From Bedellia somnulentella (taxonomy: Eukaryota; Arthropoda; Insecta; Lepidoptera; Bedelliidae), in contig OY755183.1 in assembly GCA_963576735.1 (NCBI GenBank), forward strand, positions 12,233,213 through 12,297,212: DNA of 64,000 bases, written 5' to 3'. Of this stretch, positions 10,630 through 25,600 are shown piece after piece (the stretch's first letter is position 1; every line of letters begins with the position of its first letter). The translations under genes and the position numbers were made by a program. The notes under the pieces were generated by a model. It did not search any database and was not told the DNA's origin. It worked only from the letters and a program-made list of their open reading frames with translations.

Positions 10630-13600
10630 ATGACCTTAACAAAGTGCGATTGGAACAATAAGGAATTCAATGCCATGGATAGCTGCTACAAAGTGTACAC
10701 TTGGATCAACGATGCAATATTGATGCTGCTTCTACAAACGCTGTGGAAATTAAGTCAAATATATAATTATTTTATTCGAGAACGGTGAGTTTGTTTTATT
10801 ATTGTAAAATAATTAGATATCTTTAAGATTATTTTAGAAATGCAGGAAAACAATTTTGTTAAACTACAAGGTAGTTTTGATGCAGCACTGCTGCTGTTCT
10901 GTGTGTGAACTGTGATAATGATACGATAATTCAGTTACCTATTATATACGATTATTAAATATCTTTTTAAATTTGGCGGAAAATCTGTGATTCCGATACT
11001 TCGATCAACTCTAGAATTATAAACATAACATTTGTGTGAATGTAAAAGTTTTATGTGCAGTTTTTAATCATAAATACCCAAGGAGGTGTTCCATAAAAGC
11101 AACAGATTTAATAAACAAAAAAAAACAAAAACAACCAAGCAGTGCAGTTTCGGATTAGAATACCACCAACCCATTTCTTCCCTCGGGTCTCGTAAGAGGC
11201 GACTTATGGTATTAGGGCATTTAAGAGATTAATGGGCGATACGGTTCGAGGCCCATCACTAGCAATCTCTTTAATATATTTTCCCTACTCAACTTACAGA
11301 AGGGGCTGATAAATTTCTCATTCAGAAGCACTGTCTAACCCTTTTTCGGAATTCTCAGCCGTAAGGAAATGTGTGTAAAAAATATCCGCGGTTTTATTGA
11401 GTTATCAAAGCGATATCAAAGTCGTTGACAAGTATATCTATCTGTTGCGAAGTAAACTTATTAATAAGATTTTATTTCACAACGTTTGATACCACCCACT
11501 TATAAATTCTATTACACTGCATATCTACTTAAAATATTCGACAATAATATAGAGCAGATGAAAAATTGCTTTAAAGAAAATATATTTTCCAAACATTTTA
11601 TGCATAAAAACTATGTTGATTAGATATATGTTAAAATCATTTTTTTTTTCATGAAATGAATCCTTTACATTACTACAAATGGGTAGCCGGAACTTCAAAA
11701 TTAATAGCCCCTCAGTCACTTTGAAAGTTTAGAATGGGATATAAAAATGGTGAAACAAAGGATCGTTGAATTTCCAACCACATCTCATCCAATGACTTCT
11801 GTACAAAATCCATGGGAACAGATAGGGTAGTGCTAAGCTAGGGCGAAACGGCAAACACTTATTAAATATGTATTTATAGTTTTTGAAACCATCATTTTCA
11901 TTCAACACTTTCCATTCTCTTAAAACTATTCATAACGGTGTAAAAAAGACATATTTTTTGAGTGTCTCAAATCTTAACCATAGTACGTTATAGGGTGGTG
12001 ATATTTGCAGGCTACATTGTCAAGCAGTCTTATTTATCTTTAATTATTCACATGTTCTCACGGCCATAAACCCCAAAAAGGGGTAGCTTTAGAGCTGGAA
12101 ATTCCTCAGCCACATTTAAAAGATGATAGGGGAGAAGATGGTAGATATAAAGTATCGTTGATGATGGCTTTCCAATCGCACCGCCCAGAAAACATTTATA
12201 AAGCGCCATCCATACCCTTAGTCGCCTCTTAAGACACCCATGGGTAGAAAGGGTTAGTGACAAGCCTTCACAACTCGTGAGTTATTTATATAACGAAGTA
12301 TTAAAGGAGACCAGAAAAGTCTTCGACTACGACCATTTACATTTTACCTCTCTGAATACTGGACCAGTTATGAAACTATCGACCATTTTCGGGCACTGCG
12401 GATTTTCGGAGAAATAAGAGATGAAAATAAGGAATCAGTTTCCCACCACATAGACATTTAATAATTGGAAAACTGCACCTTGTACCATGCTTACTATTTT
12501 CAGAAAACTACACCATAATCAGCAGTTAAAGCAATTCTGATCCTACACGTTCGTTTACATAGCCTCAAATCACTGTATTTATTCATATTTTATTAAGTTG
12601 TGTAAGGTGGTATAGTATACTAAGATAAATACTATTAAGTTTTAACAGGTATATATTATCTTTTTATCATGTTATCTTATAAAACAAATTGATCGATCGA
12701 CACGTGTGACAGCAGTCGACTTCCATTAAATTGTAGACGTTATATGTATCAAATTTGTAAATTCTTTTATTATGTTTTTCTTCAAGGAGTGAAAGAAGTA
12801 CAATTATTTATCATATGGTAGGAAAACCCACTGGCTTCAAAATCGAATGGGTCAACTACAGTTCCATCGAATTGTTCCGCGCCGCAACATTACGGGCCAA
12901 AATGGCCATAATAATAGCCGACCTCCGATAGGAGATGGCACCCAAAGAAGACGAAGAAGATGGTATTCATAGAACCTTACTATTTGCCTGAAAAATGTCC
13001 CAACATATTCGGGAGTAAACATAAAGCTGCGTCACAAAAATACAATGTCTAATTACTCGTATCAAATATATTTTCATATATTTTCAGCGACATGGTTTTC
13101 TCGGATTTTTTTACTTTATCGTCAACAGTTCGTAATTAAATACATACAATTTTGATTTTAAGGCTGAAAAGTATCATTCAAACATCAGATTAGGTCATTG
13201 ACCTATAAAATTGTTACACTTTCCGAGATTTAAGAAATAAGATGCTCTATTCAAACCGACGAATTTTTATTTGAAGCGAACATAACATAATTCAATTGAA
13301 AAATCTTAGAAAAATTAAGATTTGCGAATATAGAGTTTAACAAAAACAAAAGTGGTATTATTGGTAGTATTTCACTCAAAGCGATCTCTCGCAGGCATCC
13401 TTCAGATGGTAAGGTCAATAAATTATAGTCATGTTTGGATGTTAAATAACATGGCTTATTTTTATAGGTTGGTAATAAAATAATAGTAATAAATTGCAAA
13501 TTGGTTGTTTGTAATCTTAAATAAATAATTTCCTGTAGTGGTCCAATCAAATTCGGACTATATACTCACACAGCCCATATATGTCCCCACAAAGGGGCTC

Positions 13601-16600
13601 GAGCCTATCCTATATAGGGCGATTTGGCCATAGTCCACCACGCTGGCCAATTGCGGGTTGGCAGACTAACGACTACTACCGTAATAGTAGCCGGGACCGA
13701 CGGCGTAACGTGCCCTCCGAAGCACGGAATCATCTTAATTTTCGGATAATCAGGTGATTCAAGCCAAACTGGGTTTGGCTGTGCTGGTTTAGAACCCCCC
13801 GGGGATCGAACCCGAGACCTATCTTCTCACGTTATGTGATTGGTTTTTTGTGATGGACAATTCAGTTTAATTATGTCAAACTAGCGCGTTTGGTTTAGTC
13901 ACATAGAAAATCTTTTTTAAGTAAAAATATGTTAAACCCAAAATTGTACAAAGTATATTTGGAAAAAAAGGAAAAAATGTGAATGTAAAGAATTTCTTTG
14001 TTGCTTCTTCTCTTTACGAACACCTTCCGAAGCAACGGATTAATGATAAATTTAAAATTTTTACGTTCAAAAAATGTTAGTATTTAACTTTATTTTGAAA
14101 AATAAACTTTTAGACTTTTTTTTTGACCTCCGACCTTGAAACCAAGCGCTTAACCGCGACACCACGGAGACAGTCACTACACGGAAGGACTGTATACTGA
14201 TGGGTCATAAATGGATTTATTAAAACTATGAATGATAGACATTTCGCATCCGATTAATCCATAAAACATTATTAATAGAAAATAACTAGTTGGGATATGG
14301 ACATATTATAAATTTTTGTTCTAAATATTTAGTATTCCTAAATAGTTTTACAATATTTTAATTGCAGTGGAAAAGATTTCAATTATACAATTGAAACAAA
14401 AACCTAATAGCTTACAATTATATATTGTCACCGTAGTATATATAGTATATATATGGTAAAAAAAATTGATACTTTTATTGTTTTAGATAATTTTTGCTAT
14501 GTAAGCGTAACTCTATATAAAACTGTAACGCTATATATTTGATATGAAATAAGAAGCAATCATAATAATCTAACATATAAACTTTAAATATTATGTTTAA
14601 AATCGCTATCTTTAAATTATCTTCAGGCCCTTATTAATCTACCCATGGCATTCATAAAATACGTAGAACATCGAATATCACGATCGTACTAAGTGGCGAT
14701 CGATAGTCTCTGCCTACCCCAATGGGAATAATGGGCGTGAGTATAAGTAAGTAATCGTTAGAGGTGTGTATTCACATTAATAGCATTACCAGGTTTGTAA
14801 CTTTAGCACTCTCATGTTATGAATGTCAAATATTTACAAACATCAAACTGTATGCGTCATTGGACCATAATTTAAGTTATTTGGTATCACCATTTATGTA
14901 TTTTGCGTGGGACTATTAAGTCGTAGTACTGCTAGTAGGACAATTCAAATGTGTTAAGAACTATTCATCTCATTCACGAAGGACATAGAGTTTAATTGGG
15001 TTGTTTATCACCATGTATTTTATTATTTTACCATACAACGATTGAAAGATATCAATTTTAACTATAAGATCGAAAATAATTGCATATTTTTAAAATCATT
15101 TCTTGTATTTTCTGTTCTTTAAATTACATTGATACAAATTACTATAATACTTACATACTACAAAAAATAATTTTAAATAACAGGAGAAAAGAAAGCAATA
15201 GCAAGCAAGCTTACAATGTTATTTTTAATCAGAGTTAAAAATAAAAGGGGCGTGTGCTGTGATAAAAAAAACTCAGTCATTTAAATTTATATCAGTCTAA
15301 ATAAATACCCTAAGCTCATACCCGTTTCAATATTACGAACATCAGACGCTTAAAACTTGGTTACGGAACCCAAAAAAGCCTTATCCAAAACGTGTTTCTG
15401 AGAAAATCCTTCTACCAACATCACAACGTCACTTGCGATATGATGAATCGTTGTAAACTCACAGGTATGAAGAATGAAAATTTTCCACTGGCATTGGCAC
15501 CAAACTATATTTGAACTACCCACAATAAACATTCTGTATGCATAGTCATTACAATTGTACGATAGAGATTAAGAAAGTGCCAAGTAATGTTTAGCATCAA
15601 AGATATGAAACTTGATTGTTCTATTATTAGATACTCTTTTCTGGTTTAATATGGTAGAGAGTTATTTTGGTAAAGACTTATTTTGAAGCAGGTCAATTTT
15701 CTAAGCGGTTTCTATTGATATGGCTTGAGAACTATCGCCAACAATACTTGTCTACCATCTTCTCCCCTATCAACTTCCAAATGTAGATGAGGAGTTTCTA
15801 ACTCTGAAGCTCTGGCTCCCCCTTTTTCGGATTCATGGCCGTGAGTTTATGTATGTATGTAAATTTACTAATTCCTACTGATTTCATACATACGAAAATG
15901 TTATGTGTGTGTGTGTGCCAGCCAGCCAGCAACCACAAGGTTAGCAGACTTTGGACTAATCACCCTTCCAGGATAGAGTCGAGCCCCTCAGTCATATAAA
16001 CTGTGATTATATCTATTTGTGTACTCTTTACACAATAATGTAATGGCTAGATAAATTTGAAATGGAGATATTGAATAGTTTATGTTTGTACTTGTTATTT
16101 AGACTGTATTCAGCTATGTAGTGTCGGCTTAGAATAGCACTACCCCATTACTGTCTTTGAGTGTTCGTATGAGGCGACTAAGGGTATTTGACCTTTATGT
16201 TTATCTTTTCTCCAGATAACTTCGGAAATTGGCTGGGAAATTTCGTAGTCTGAAGCTTTGGTTACCTCTTTTAGGGATTTATAACCGTGAGTATATGTAT
16301 GTATGTACAATTCAAACTGTATATCACTCACTACAAAACCTTTTTTGAATTGGTGTCTTATTGGTCTGGTAATTTATTATCAAACTTGACGACGCAGTCA
16401 TACACCCAAATTCCAACCTCTCAATTTATTCATCATTAATCACTATAATCATTTACATTACTTACATCATTCAACAAAATGCAGTTTTTATATAATTATC
16501 GTTAACGTTTCGAGAGATAACTTGAATAACCAGTAACATATTTGCATATTTTTTAACCTTAGGATACATCTTAAAATGTCTGGATAATAATTGCGATGAT

Positions 16601-19600
16601 GACGCTCGTCTGGCACCGCTCGAGCTCATATCAATTGAATCAGCTCTCTGCCAATAATACTACGCTAATAATATCAATCAAGGCAGGTCTTATCACCAAC
16701 GTATTTGTGGGAACATTAGCCACGATACATCTGCTTTCTATACGTTATCATTCTTTGTTCTAAGAACCGCTTATCAATGTTTAATGAAATCGAGATAAAT
16801 ATTTAAATTGTTATATAAGGCTGCGATATTTGATCAAGTTATATTACGCGGTTTTCCTTATGAAACCTTAATATGTACTCGAGGTTTGTTTAAATTAAAA
16901 ATTTCAAACCAACAGCAGCTCGTAATAAATTTCGAGTTGCGGTTTTTAGTGAGTTGAAAAACTGTTACGTAAAAAGATTTTCGGTCAGTGCTTACTCTTC
17001 TCATAGCTTTCAATAATATTGAGCCTGAGTTTAGGATAACTTTATCAGTATCCTTAACTCAGGCTCAGGAGTATAGGATACTTTTCTCATAGTTTTCAAT
17101 AATATTGAACCTGTGTTTAGAATAAATAAAACAGCACTTGTAACTTTTTAATATATTTATATTACAGAAATTAAATTATAAAAGGCAATACAGTGCATCT
17201 TATATATTAGTTCCTATCGTTTAATATTAGTTTACTGACCTAACCATCAAATATTTGCCTGAAAGAGTTGAGTGATAAGACTGCTGATTGTTCTTCTATT
17301 CAAGTATATAATTTCTGCAACATGTTTGAATTGTAATCTGTAAAAAAAAGTTTACTATTATATTCTATACAGCAAAATAGTCAATAATATCTTAACAAGT
17401 CATCAAATTAAAATACTTTCTTACAACAAGAGAAGAGAGAAGAATTCATTAAAATATACGCATGTTTAATACTTTTATAAACAGCTAATTGCACTTTCGC
17501 TGATTGGCAATTTATAAGAAGGACTTTCTGATAGTGAAAGTTCAAGCAATCTTTTTAAATAATTTTATATCAAATTAAATCACTGTCTTATAGTTGTAGT
17601 TGAAGGTTGTTAAAAAATTTATTAATAAAGTGAGTCATTGCACTGATTCAGTTGCTAGCAATGGAAGTAATAACATTGTTATGCTACTGTACTATCATCC
17701 GTTTCATGACCGTGGGTGGGATGAAGTTCAAATACATACATATACTCATAACTATAAATCCCAGAGCATCAGAATAATATTCCCTCAGCCACTTTTGGAA
17801 GTTCAGTGGGGGAAATATTGTTAAATAAGAATCTTGGTGACGGATGGGTCTCCAACCGCACCGCGCGAAAATCACTAAAAAGGCTTAAAACCCTTACTCG
17901 CCTCTTACAAACACCAACGAGCAGAAATGGGGTAGTGCTATTTTAAGCCGAAACTACACAGCCTTTTAGAAGAATCAATATAATCACTTCATTTACCTCG
18001 CTTTTTAATTAACTTAAAATAATTAATATGAAAGACTTATTGAACTTTTTCTTGATTAACTTACTTATAGTTTAGTTTTTTTATTATGGAAATAAGCCTC
18101 TAATCTTAAAGACATGTAGTGGACGTGTGTATGACCGCTTATTTATTGTTGTTTCGTATGGACAATAAAGTTCTATGATATGTAATAATGATAAAGAGAG
18201 ATAGGAATTATTAAATATTACACGATAGTATCAATAATGCATAACAAAGGAACTTTACAAATAACGGCCAACATGTAAAGAAACCTTATGTGGGTTGGCA
18301 AAATATTTAACAATAAATTAAGGTTCTATTATCTATTTTTCTATTACGTGGAATCATAACAAGAAATCATTTCTTTTTCACTGATTCTTTATAAAGCTCA
18401 TTACAGCTTTGCATATCTTTTAACATAAAATAGTATTTTCCTAAAAATGCACACTTCTTATGAGCATATTCAAAAATAATGCAATCTACGTAACTATATA
18501 ACTTGTTAATAAAAAAATAGCCCCTAACTCGAAGAAATTTCGCAAAACCGCAAAATTTACGAGGTATTTGTATATACACTACCCCATTTCACAGCATAAG
18601 TGGCACAAAAAGAGACAAAGTGTAAAAGGCGTGTAATAGGCAATCAGCCCATGCAATAGCAATTTATTACCAGCTGCTCTCTTAGTCACCATCTTATTCC
18701 TTTCAAGCTACCGCCCGCGAGAAATATATGGACAATTATAAGGACATATTATACACAGATCAAGTTAGCCCCAAACTCAGTAGAACTTGTTTAATAGGAC
18801 TAAATCCATACTAATATTATAATATATAATAAATTTATAAATTGGAAAGTGAGTTTGTTTGTTTGTTTATTTGTTCCGCTTTCACGCCGTAACTACTGAA
18901 CCGATTGCTTTGAAATTTTGCAGACGTATAGTTAGAAGTCCAGATTAAATAATAGGGTACTTTAAATCCCGGGAAAATGATATTCCCGAGGGAAAACTAA
19001 AATATTGTTTGCTTGCTGGATGGATTGGAGATGGTGCTGTGTATGATTTAAAACAAGGTACTATATTGCAAACCAATATAAACATGTAAATTAAGAAGCT
19101 AAATGATACGACAATGTATCCTTGAGAATGAGGAATTCCCGAGGGATGACGTACAATTTGTTTTATCGTCTAAACTGTTTTTTTAACATTATAAGTATTT
19201 ACGTTACGTTAGTTCTTGAGGTATGCAATAGATGGCGCTCTGGGTATTTTTTAAACCGTGGTATCGACTATCGATGTTTTTTAAGATACGTAAGAAGTGG
19301 AATATATTGCGCTTTAACCTGTAGCTCATACATGTAAATATACAAAATAAATTACTCGGTGCACTTTTCGAATCATTTACCTACTTTCTGTTTTATCTTT
19401 ATTCACTATTTTTCATTTTACATTGAATTGTGGATTTTGGCGCTCGATATCGGTAGGGTATGAAAATGTGGGATAATACAGAGGGAGCGGGATTTAATTT
19501 AATTTTTTGTCAATAGTAAGACTATAAGAAAATACAGGGTATTAAAAATTTGCCATCGGTAAATCTAACCTCTATGAACATTCGAGAGACCCGGGATCAA

Positions 19601-22600
19601 AACTCAAAGGACACAAGCTTTCAGTAAAGAAAAAGTTATTGTGTTAGCTTAGAATAATAGCTAGAACTATTGCATCATGAAATAGGATATCATTCATCTC
19701 CGACAATCCCCATATTCCCGATCAATCTCGGCTGGCAACTCACCCACCATCACCAACGGATAGTGTAGGGGGCAGCACCCATCGGGCCTCCGCTCCGCAG
19801 CACCAAACTACTATCCGTACTTAGTATTTTCTAAGACTTTCGCGATTGAATATTACAATCAAAAGAACTATTATAGAACTAAACCCATGTTATAACACGC
19901 GATTAAAGACCCGAAAATCAATAGTTACTATACGTACTAATACGGACATAGTAACTCGAACATAGAAACTTGGTACAATATTGTTTGTTTCATGATTCTT
20001 ATCATATGTTTTATGGCACTAAGGGGTTGAAATAGCAAATGATAGTTAGTTTAGAGATTTTTGACATTTCTGTATTTAGAAACTTGAATCTTGGTGCGAT
20101 TGACTGTTATAATCACTACAAAATAGAATTTATGAAATTCATCCATCAATTATTCATGAGTAATGAAAAATTCATACACTACACTACACTCATACACTAA
20201 CGGCCATAAATCCCAAAAAGGGTAGCCATAGCTTCGGAGATAGTAATTCTTCATCTACTTTTGGAAGTTGAATAGGGAAAAGGTAGTTAAATAAAGGATT
20301 TTAGTGATGGGTCTCCAATTGCATCGCTGAACAATCACTTAAAAAGCCTCATGTCCTTTATATCTTTTATACAACTTATTTTTAAATAAACTGGATGCAA
20401 AAATGTAGTCGACGCGGACGTAGTCGCGGGCAAAAAGCTAGTAACTAAATAAATAACATCCAAGACTAAGAAACCATCATTTATGCTCATCACACTTAGG
20501 TTGCTCTCAGCGGGGATCGAACCTGCAACCTCCAGATCAACTCGGCCAAGGACGTCGTCAAAATAAAATAAAGGACTATCCTATGCATAGATAATTATTG
20601 ATCTACTTTTAAAGACTTTGTCGAATTGCAAACATACATATTATCTGGTTTGGAAGTTGTTCGGGGAAAACAATATAGAAATAATATAAAATAGAACTGC
20701 ATCCTTTATTTAACCATCTTTTACCCACCTAACTTTCCAAAAGTGGCTGAGGAATTTCTAATTCCTTAGCTCTGGCTACCCCTTCTAGGGATTTATAGCC
20801 GTGAGTATATGTATGTATGTAACTGCATCGCTCAACAATCTTTTAAACAGGCCCAATAACCTAAGCCACTTACGACAACCGCGGGAAAAAATGGGATAGT
20901 GCTATTCTAAGCCGATACAATTAGAAGTCTTAACCAAATTAAAATAATCTATTAAGTTAGGTTATTCAACTCTTTTCTAATAAAAGTAATTACTTTTTCT
21001 TTTTTTCATAGGTTCATGACCTTCGGTTCGATTCCCTTTCTTAAATACATTTTCTGATCGTAAACTTACTACTACTAACTACTACTACTAATGACATTGA
21101 TTTTGCCATCAAATGAGTATGAGATTGTCAATTTGTATATTGGTAAAGTATCAACATTAACGTAAGGTAACATTTATTCAATCGCGGGACAGGTAGGAAA
21201 ATCGATAGCGAAAGCAAAAAAGCCACGATTCGTGATAGCTCAGTGGGTAGAACAGCTCTTATCATGCAGTCGGTGAGGGTTCAAATCTCGGGTCGGGCCT
21301 ACACCAATTTGTCTTTTCTAAAGTGTGCTTAATCTATTATGGTTGTCAACTATGAGGGAACGGTACACAGGTACAAAAACGGCGATAGGTCTGCCCTCTA
21401 TCACGTTAGTCCAGTGTCCAAGAAAACGTGGGTACTCTGAACACTTGATGACAATGTTACGTGATTTTCAGAAGTATAAGTACCTCTGCCAATCCCTTCG
21501 GGTTTGAGTTGAGTTGAAGTGAAAACAAAAAAAAAGAAAATTTTAATACAGCATCATACCTACTTTCTGCTGCCTGAATATTTGATTTAGAAGCTCTAGC
21601 TACCTCTTTCGTGCCTAGCAGTGAGCATGTGGATGTATGTAACAATAATATTATGATACGTTACAGTGACGTCACGAATTTCACCGTTTGCGCAACTTTG
21701 ACTAAACAATGGCTTAGCGACCTTTAGGTAATGGTTAGCCAGTTTTCCTCGTCATTACGTGATCATCGACCAGTACTGATTGCTAGGCTTGCTGCTGCAA
21801 AGAAAATTTACTGGTGGTGTCATCGAATAAATTTAAATGAATATACAGACATATTATACGACTGTAATACAGGTATAACCTAGTACATCATCAAAGTCTA
21901 TATGTACTGAGCTTATGTTAATATGTTACTTTTACTGTCTTTACTGTATACAATTGTATCTTCGTACCAAATAAATAATTCTTATTCTTTATTATATTAT
22001 ACACAGATCAATTTAGCCCCAAACTAAGTTTAACTTGTAATATAGGATACTAACTCAACGATTCGTTTAATATTATATAATATACGTACTAGTGGGTAAC
22101 CCTGGCGCGACTACGTCGCGTCCTATAAAATGAGTTTTTTTTGTAATTTTCCGACCAATCACAGCGCAGCTCTTTTGAATTTCAAAAAAAAATTTCTGAT
22201 TGGCCGGTTTGAAAAAAATCTGACCAATCACAGCACAGCGCATCTCTGATCGACTAATGTTTGGGCGCGCTTATGTATGACACTCAAGCAAAGTCTATGG
22301 GCCAAAATCGAAACTTTGAAATTCTGAAACAATTAACTTAATCCAGTTACATCAGATGTCTGATGTGCACACCACGGCCGCGAACTGTACAAAACGATAC
22401 CTGAACCAGATTTCTAGCTTAACTTATCGCTTTACTTAACTTATGGGATCGAACCCGCAACCTACGGACCGGGACCTACTATTCTATTTATGTGGGTTTG
22501 TCAGCACATAAACTTTCCGTCATTAAGAGACTCATAGAATCTTTCATGGCCTTCTACATTACCATTAGTAGGAAAAAGGGAAGCTTTTTAAAGCCAATAT

Positions 22601-25600
22601 ATATACTTGTTAATAATGTTTATTGTTTTAAAACGTTGCTGCGTAAACTTGATCAATATCAAACAACACAGTACCACGGTACACCCTATTAATTGCAGTG
22701 TCATACAGTTTTAATTATGACGAATGCCACACAATCACTGCGTGTATGAGTTTAGTATCTGTACCATCAGTGATGGCTGAGACCTTGGTTCCATGTCTCG
22801 TCACGATTCAGAGTACAATGTTGACGAAAATCAATATTTTAATAACAATATACGTACAGTTTTCAACAATAAAAACTGTAGCAGCGATTTACGTCAGAAG
22901 TGGTCATTCGAACACGTAATAGATGTTTATCAAATTTATTTATTGTTTCTAAACGATGAATTTCATCAAAATATTCAAAATATTTATACTATAATCTATA
23001 CTTAAATTTTGGTTAGATTCAAAAAATATTTCCTAAACCTCTTTAATATTACTACTCTGCATTATGCATAGACAGCACTACGGTTCAATTATATATAATT
23101 CTTTATTTAAAAGATGATTGTAAAATAAATGTTTTTGGTGATGGGTCTCCAACCGCATCGCCGAAAAACCACTTGAAAAAGCCCCATGCCTTTAGTCGCC
23201 TCTTAAGATCCGTGGGTAGAAAGGGGTAGTGAGTGACATTCTAAGCCGGCACTACCAGCAAACATCACTTAACACGTCCGAAAATATTCTACAACAACAA
23301 CATCGGCATTCATTGTTAAAATAGATTTTGATTCAAATATCGAACGTTCAAACTACACACAAACACACCAAAAAGTTTGTATATGCGGGCGCAGCTGTGT
23401 TCGCTAACTGGCTGGATACAAATTACGATTAGATGACTCATTATGAGGTTATATCAAGATCGTGGTTATGAGATACTTCCTCAACTTGCTGATAGATGAA
23501 TTATGATATTGCTGTTAGATGCAATTTAACCTACTTGTTTAATTCCACTTATTAGATGTGTTTGCCGTGTAGTGCCGGCTTAGAATCTCACTACCCCTTC
23601 CTAAACACGGGTGTCGTATGCGGTTTTTTAAAGTGGTTTTTGGGCGATGCGGTTGGAGTCTCATCACCAACGATACGTTATTTCAACCATCTTGTCCCCC
23701 CAATCAACTTCCAAATGTGGCTGGGTAGTTCCTAGCTCTAAAGCTCTGGCTTCCCTTTTTCCAGGATTTATGGTCGTGAGTAGATATATGTTTGTAAATG
23801 TAACAGGATATAGAACAAATAAAGTAATTATGAACATTACTTAGTACTGAATAGATATCTACCCAGTGAACAATAATTCATCATTCATGGCTTTTTGGAT
23901 CTATTTAATAGCAACACTGGCAACAGATTGAGATTTCATTACTAATTATAAACAGTATCATGGTATTTATTACCATCTATTCCTTGCCAATTAAACATCA
24001 TGCATCATGATAATGCAGAGCAAACTCACACACCAGAATGCGTGAGATCTTAACACGTTAAACTCGAACCGAGTAAGAGGTCAATTTAAGATTGGTGTTA
24101 TATTTTTGGCTCCTACAATATATTAATCTAGTTTGGGAAGCACAGCACTTTGATTAATTACATTTCTTATAAAATATGATAGGAGGTATTTATATTTGAA
24201 GGAATTTAATCTATACTAATATTATAAAGCTGAAGAGTTTGTTTGTTTGAACGCTAGGTTCTCAGGAACTACCCAATCAAATTGAAAAATTATTTTTGTG
24301 TTGGATAGTCCATTTATTGAGGAAGGTTTAAGGATATATATCATCACGCTGCAACCAACAGGACCAAACTATCAGCGAATAATGTTGCAAAAACGGGGAT
24401 AATTATTCATACTAAGGCTTCAGTTGTGTGCGCTGCGTAAACGGTTTAAGTTACCCAAAAAAAATGTATCAAAGAATTATTTCTCTTTAAGGGCGTCCCC
24501 CGAAAAAGTAAGAACCTTGAAACGGCATTTGGGCTTGCCCCCTGCCGTCTCCTCACCTTTAATCAAACTCGTATAAGATAAATCGGTTCGATCCCCGCTG
24601 AGAGCAACATTTATGTGATGAGCATAAATTGGTTTCTTAGTCTGTTAGTAGATAACTTATTTATTAAAGTTTATTGTTTTAGATATTTAGTTACTATTTA
24701 GCGGTTAGTAGTAGTTAGTTATTTTTAAATATAATCATGTTTTTTTTTATTATTATGTGAATGTTATTTTTTTATAAGTTTCCGTTAATATTATTTATAC
24801 TGTGATAAGTTAGAAATAATGCTAGTATGCTATGTGATTGTATATAAGTGTATTTAAATATTTGAATAAATTATCTATATAAGATTATAATCAATAATTC
24901 TTATTAGTAAATTAGAAAAAGTTTTTTTTTAAATTGTTGTCGTACTTTGGTTTGCATTTTAGATCATACACAGTTGAATATTCCTGGCCTTGTTAATATT
25001 TTCTCTTATTTATATGTCAAACTGTGGGGCACACGAAAGTCTACAATACATTTCCCTACAAAATGTAGAATAGATACAGAAATGCCAATATAATATATAT
25101 CAATCTCTACGGTTGCAAAGGCAAATATTTAGCAGCATATGACGTAACACCTGATATTATAATAACCATTCATAATTAGCTGTGTAGTGTCGGCTTGGAA
25201 TAGCACTACCCCGTTTCTACCCATGGGTGATCGTAAAAGGCGACTAAGGGTATGGGGGCTTTTTAAGTGATTTTTGGGCGATGTGGTTGGAGTTGGAGAC
25301 CCGTCACCAACAATTATTTATTATTACCATCTTTTCCCCACTAAACCTCCAAAAGTGGCTGTGGAATGTCTCATTCCAAAGCACTGGCTACCCCGTTTAG
25401 GGATTTATACCCGTGAGTATATGTATGTATGTATGCGCTGGTAAGCTAATTAACGCCATAATTTGCTTCTTTTATCATTTTATTTGTCCCAGATAAGATT
25501 TAATTGTTTTTCATTAACAATACATCGATAAAAAAACTTATTTGTTGTTTTTCGATTAAGACGAATAATACTGGTCACGATTTGCCATTTGTACTTTATA

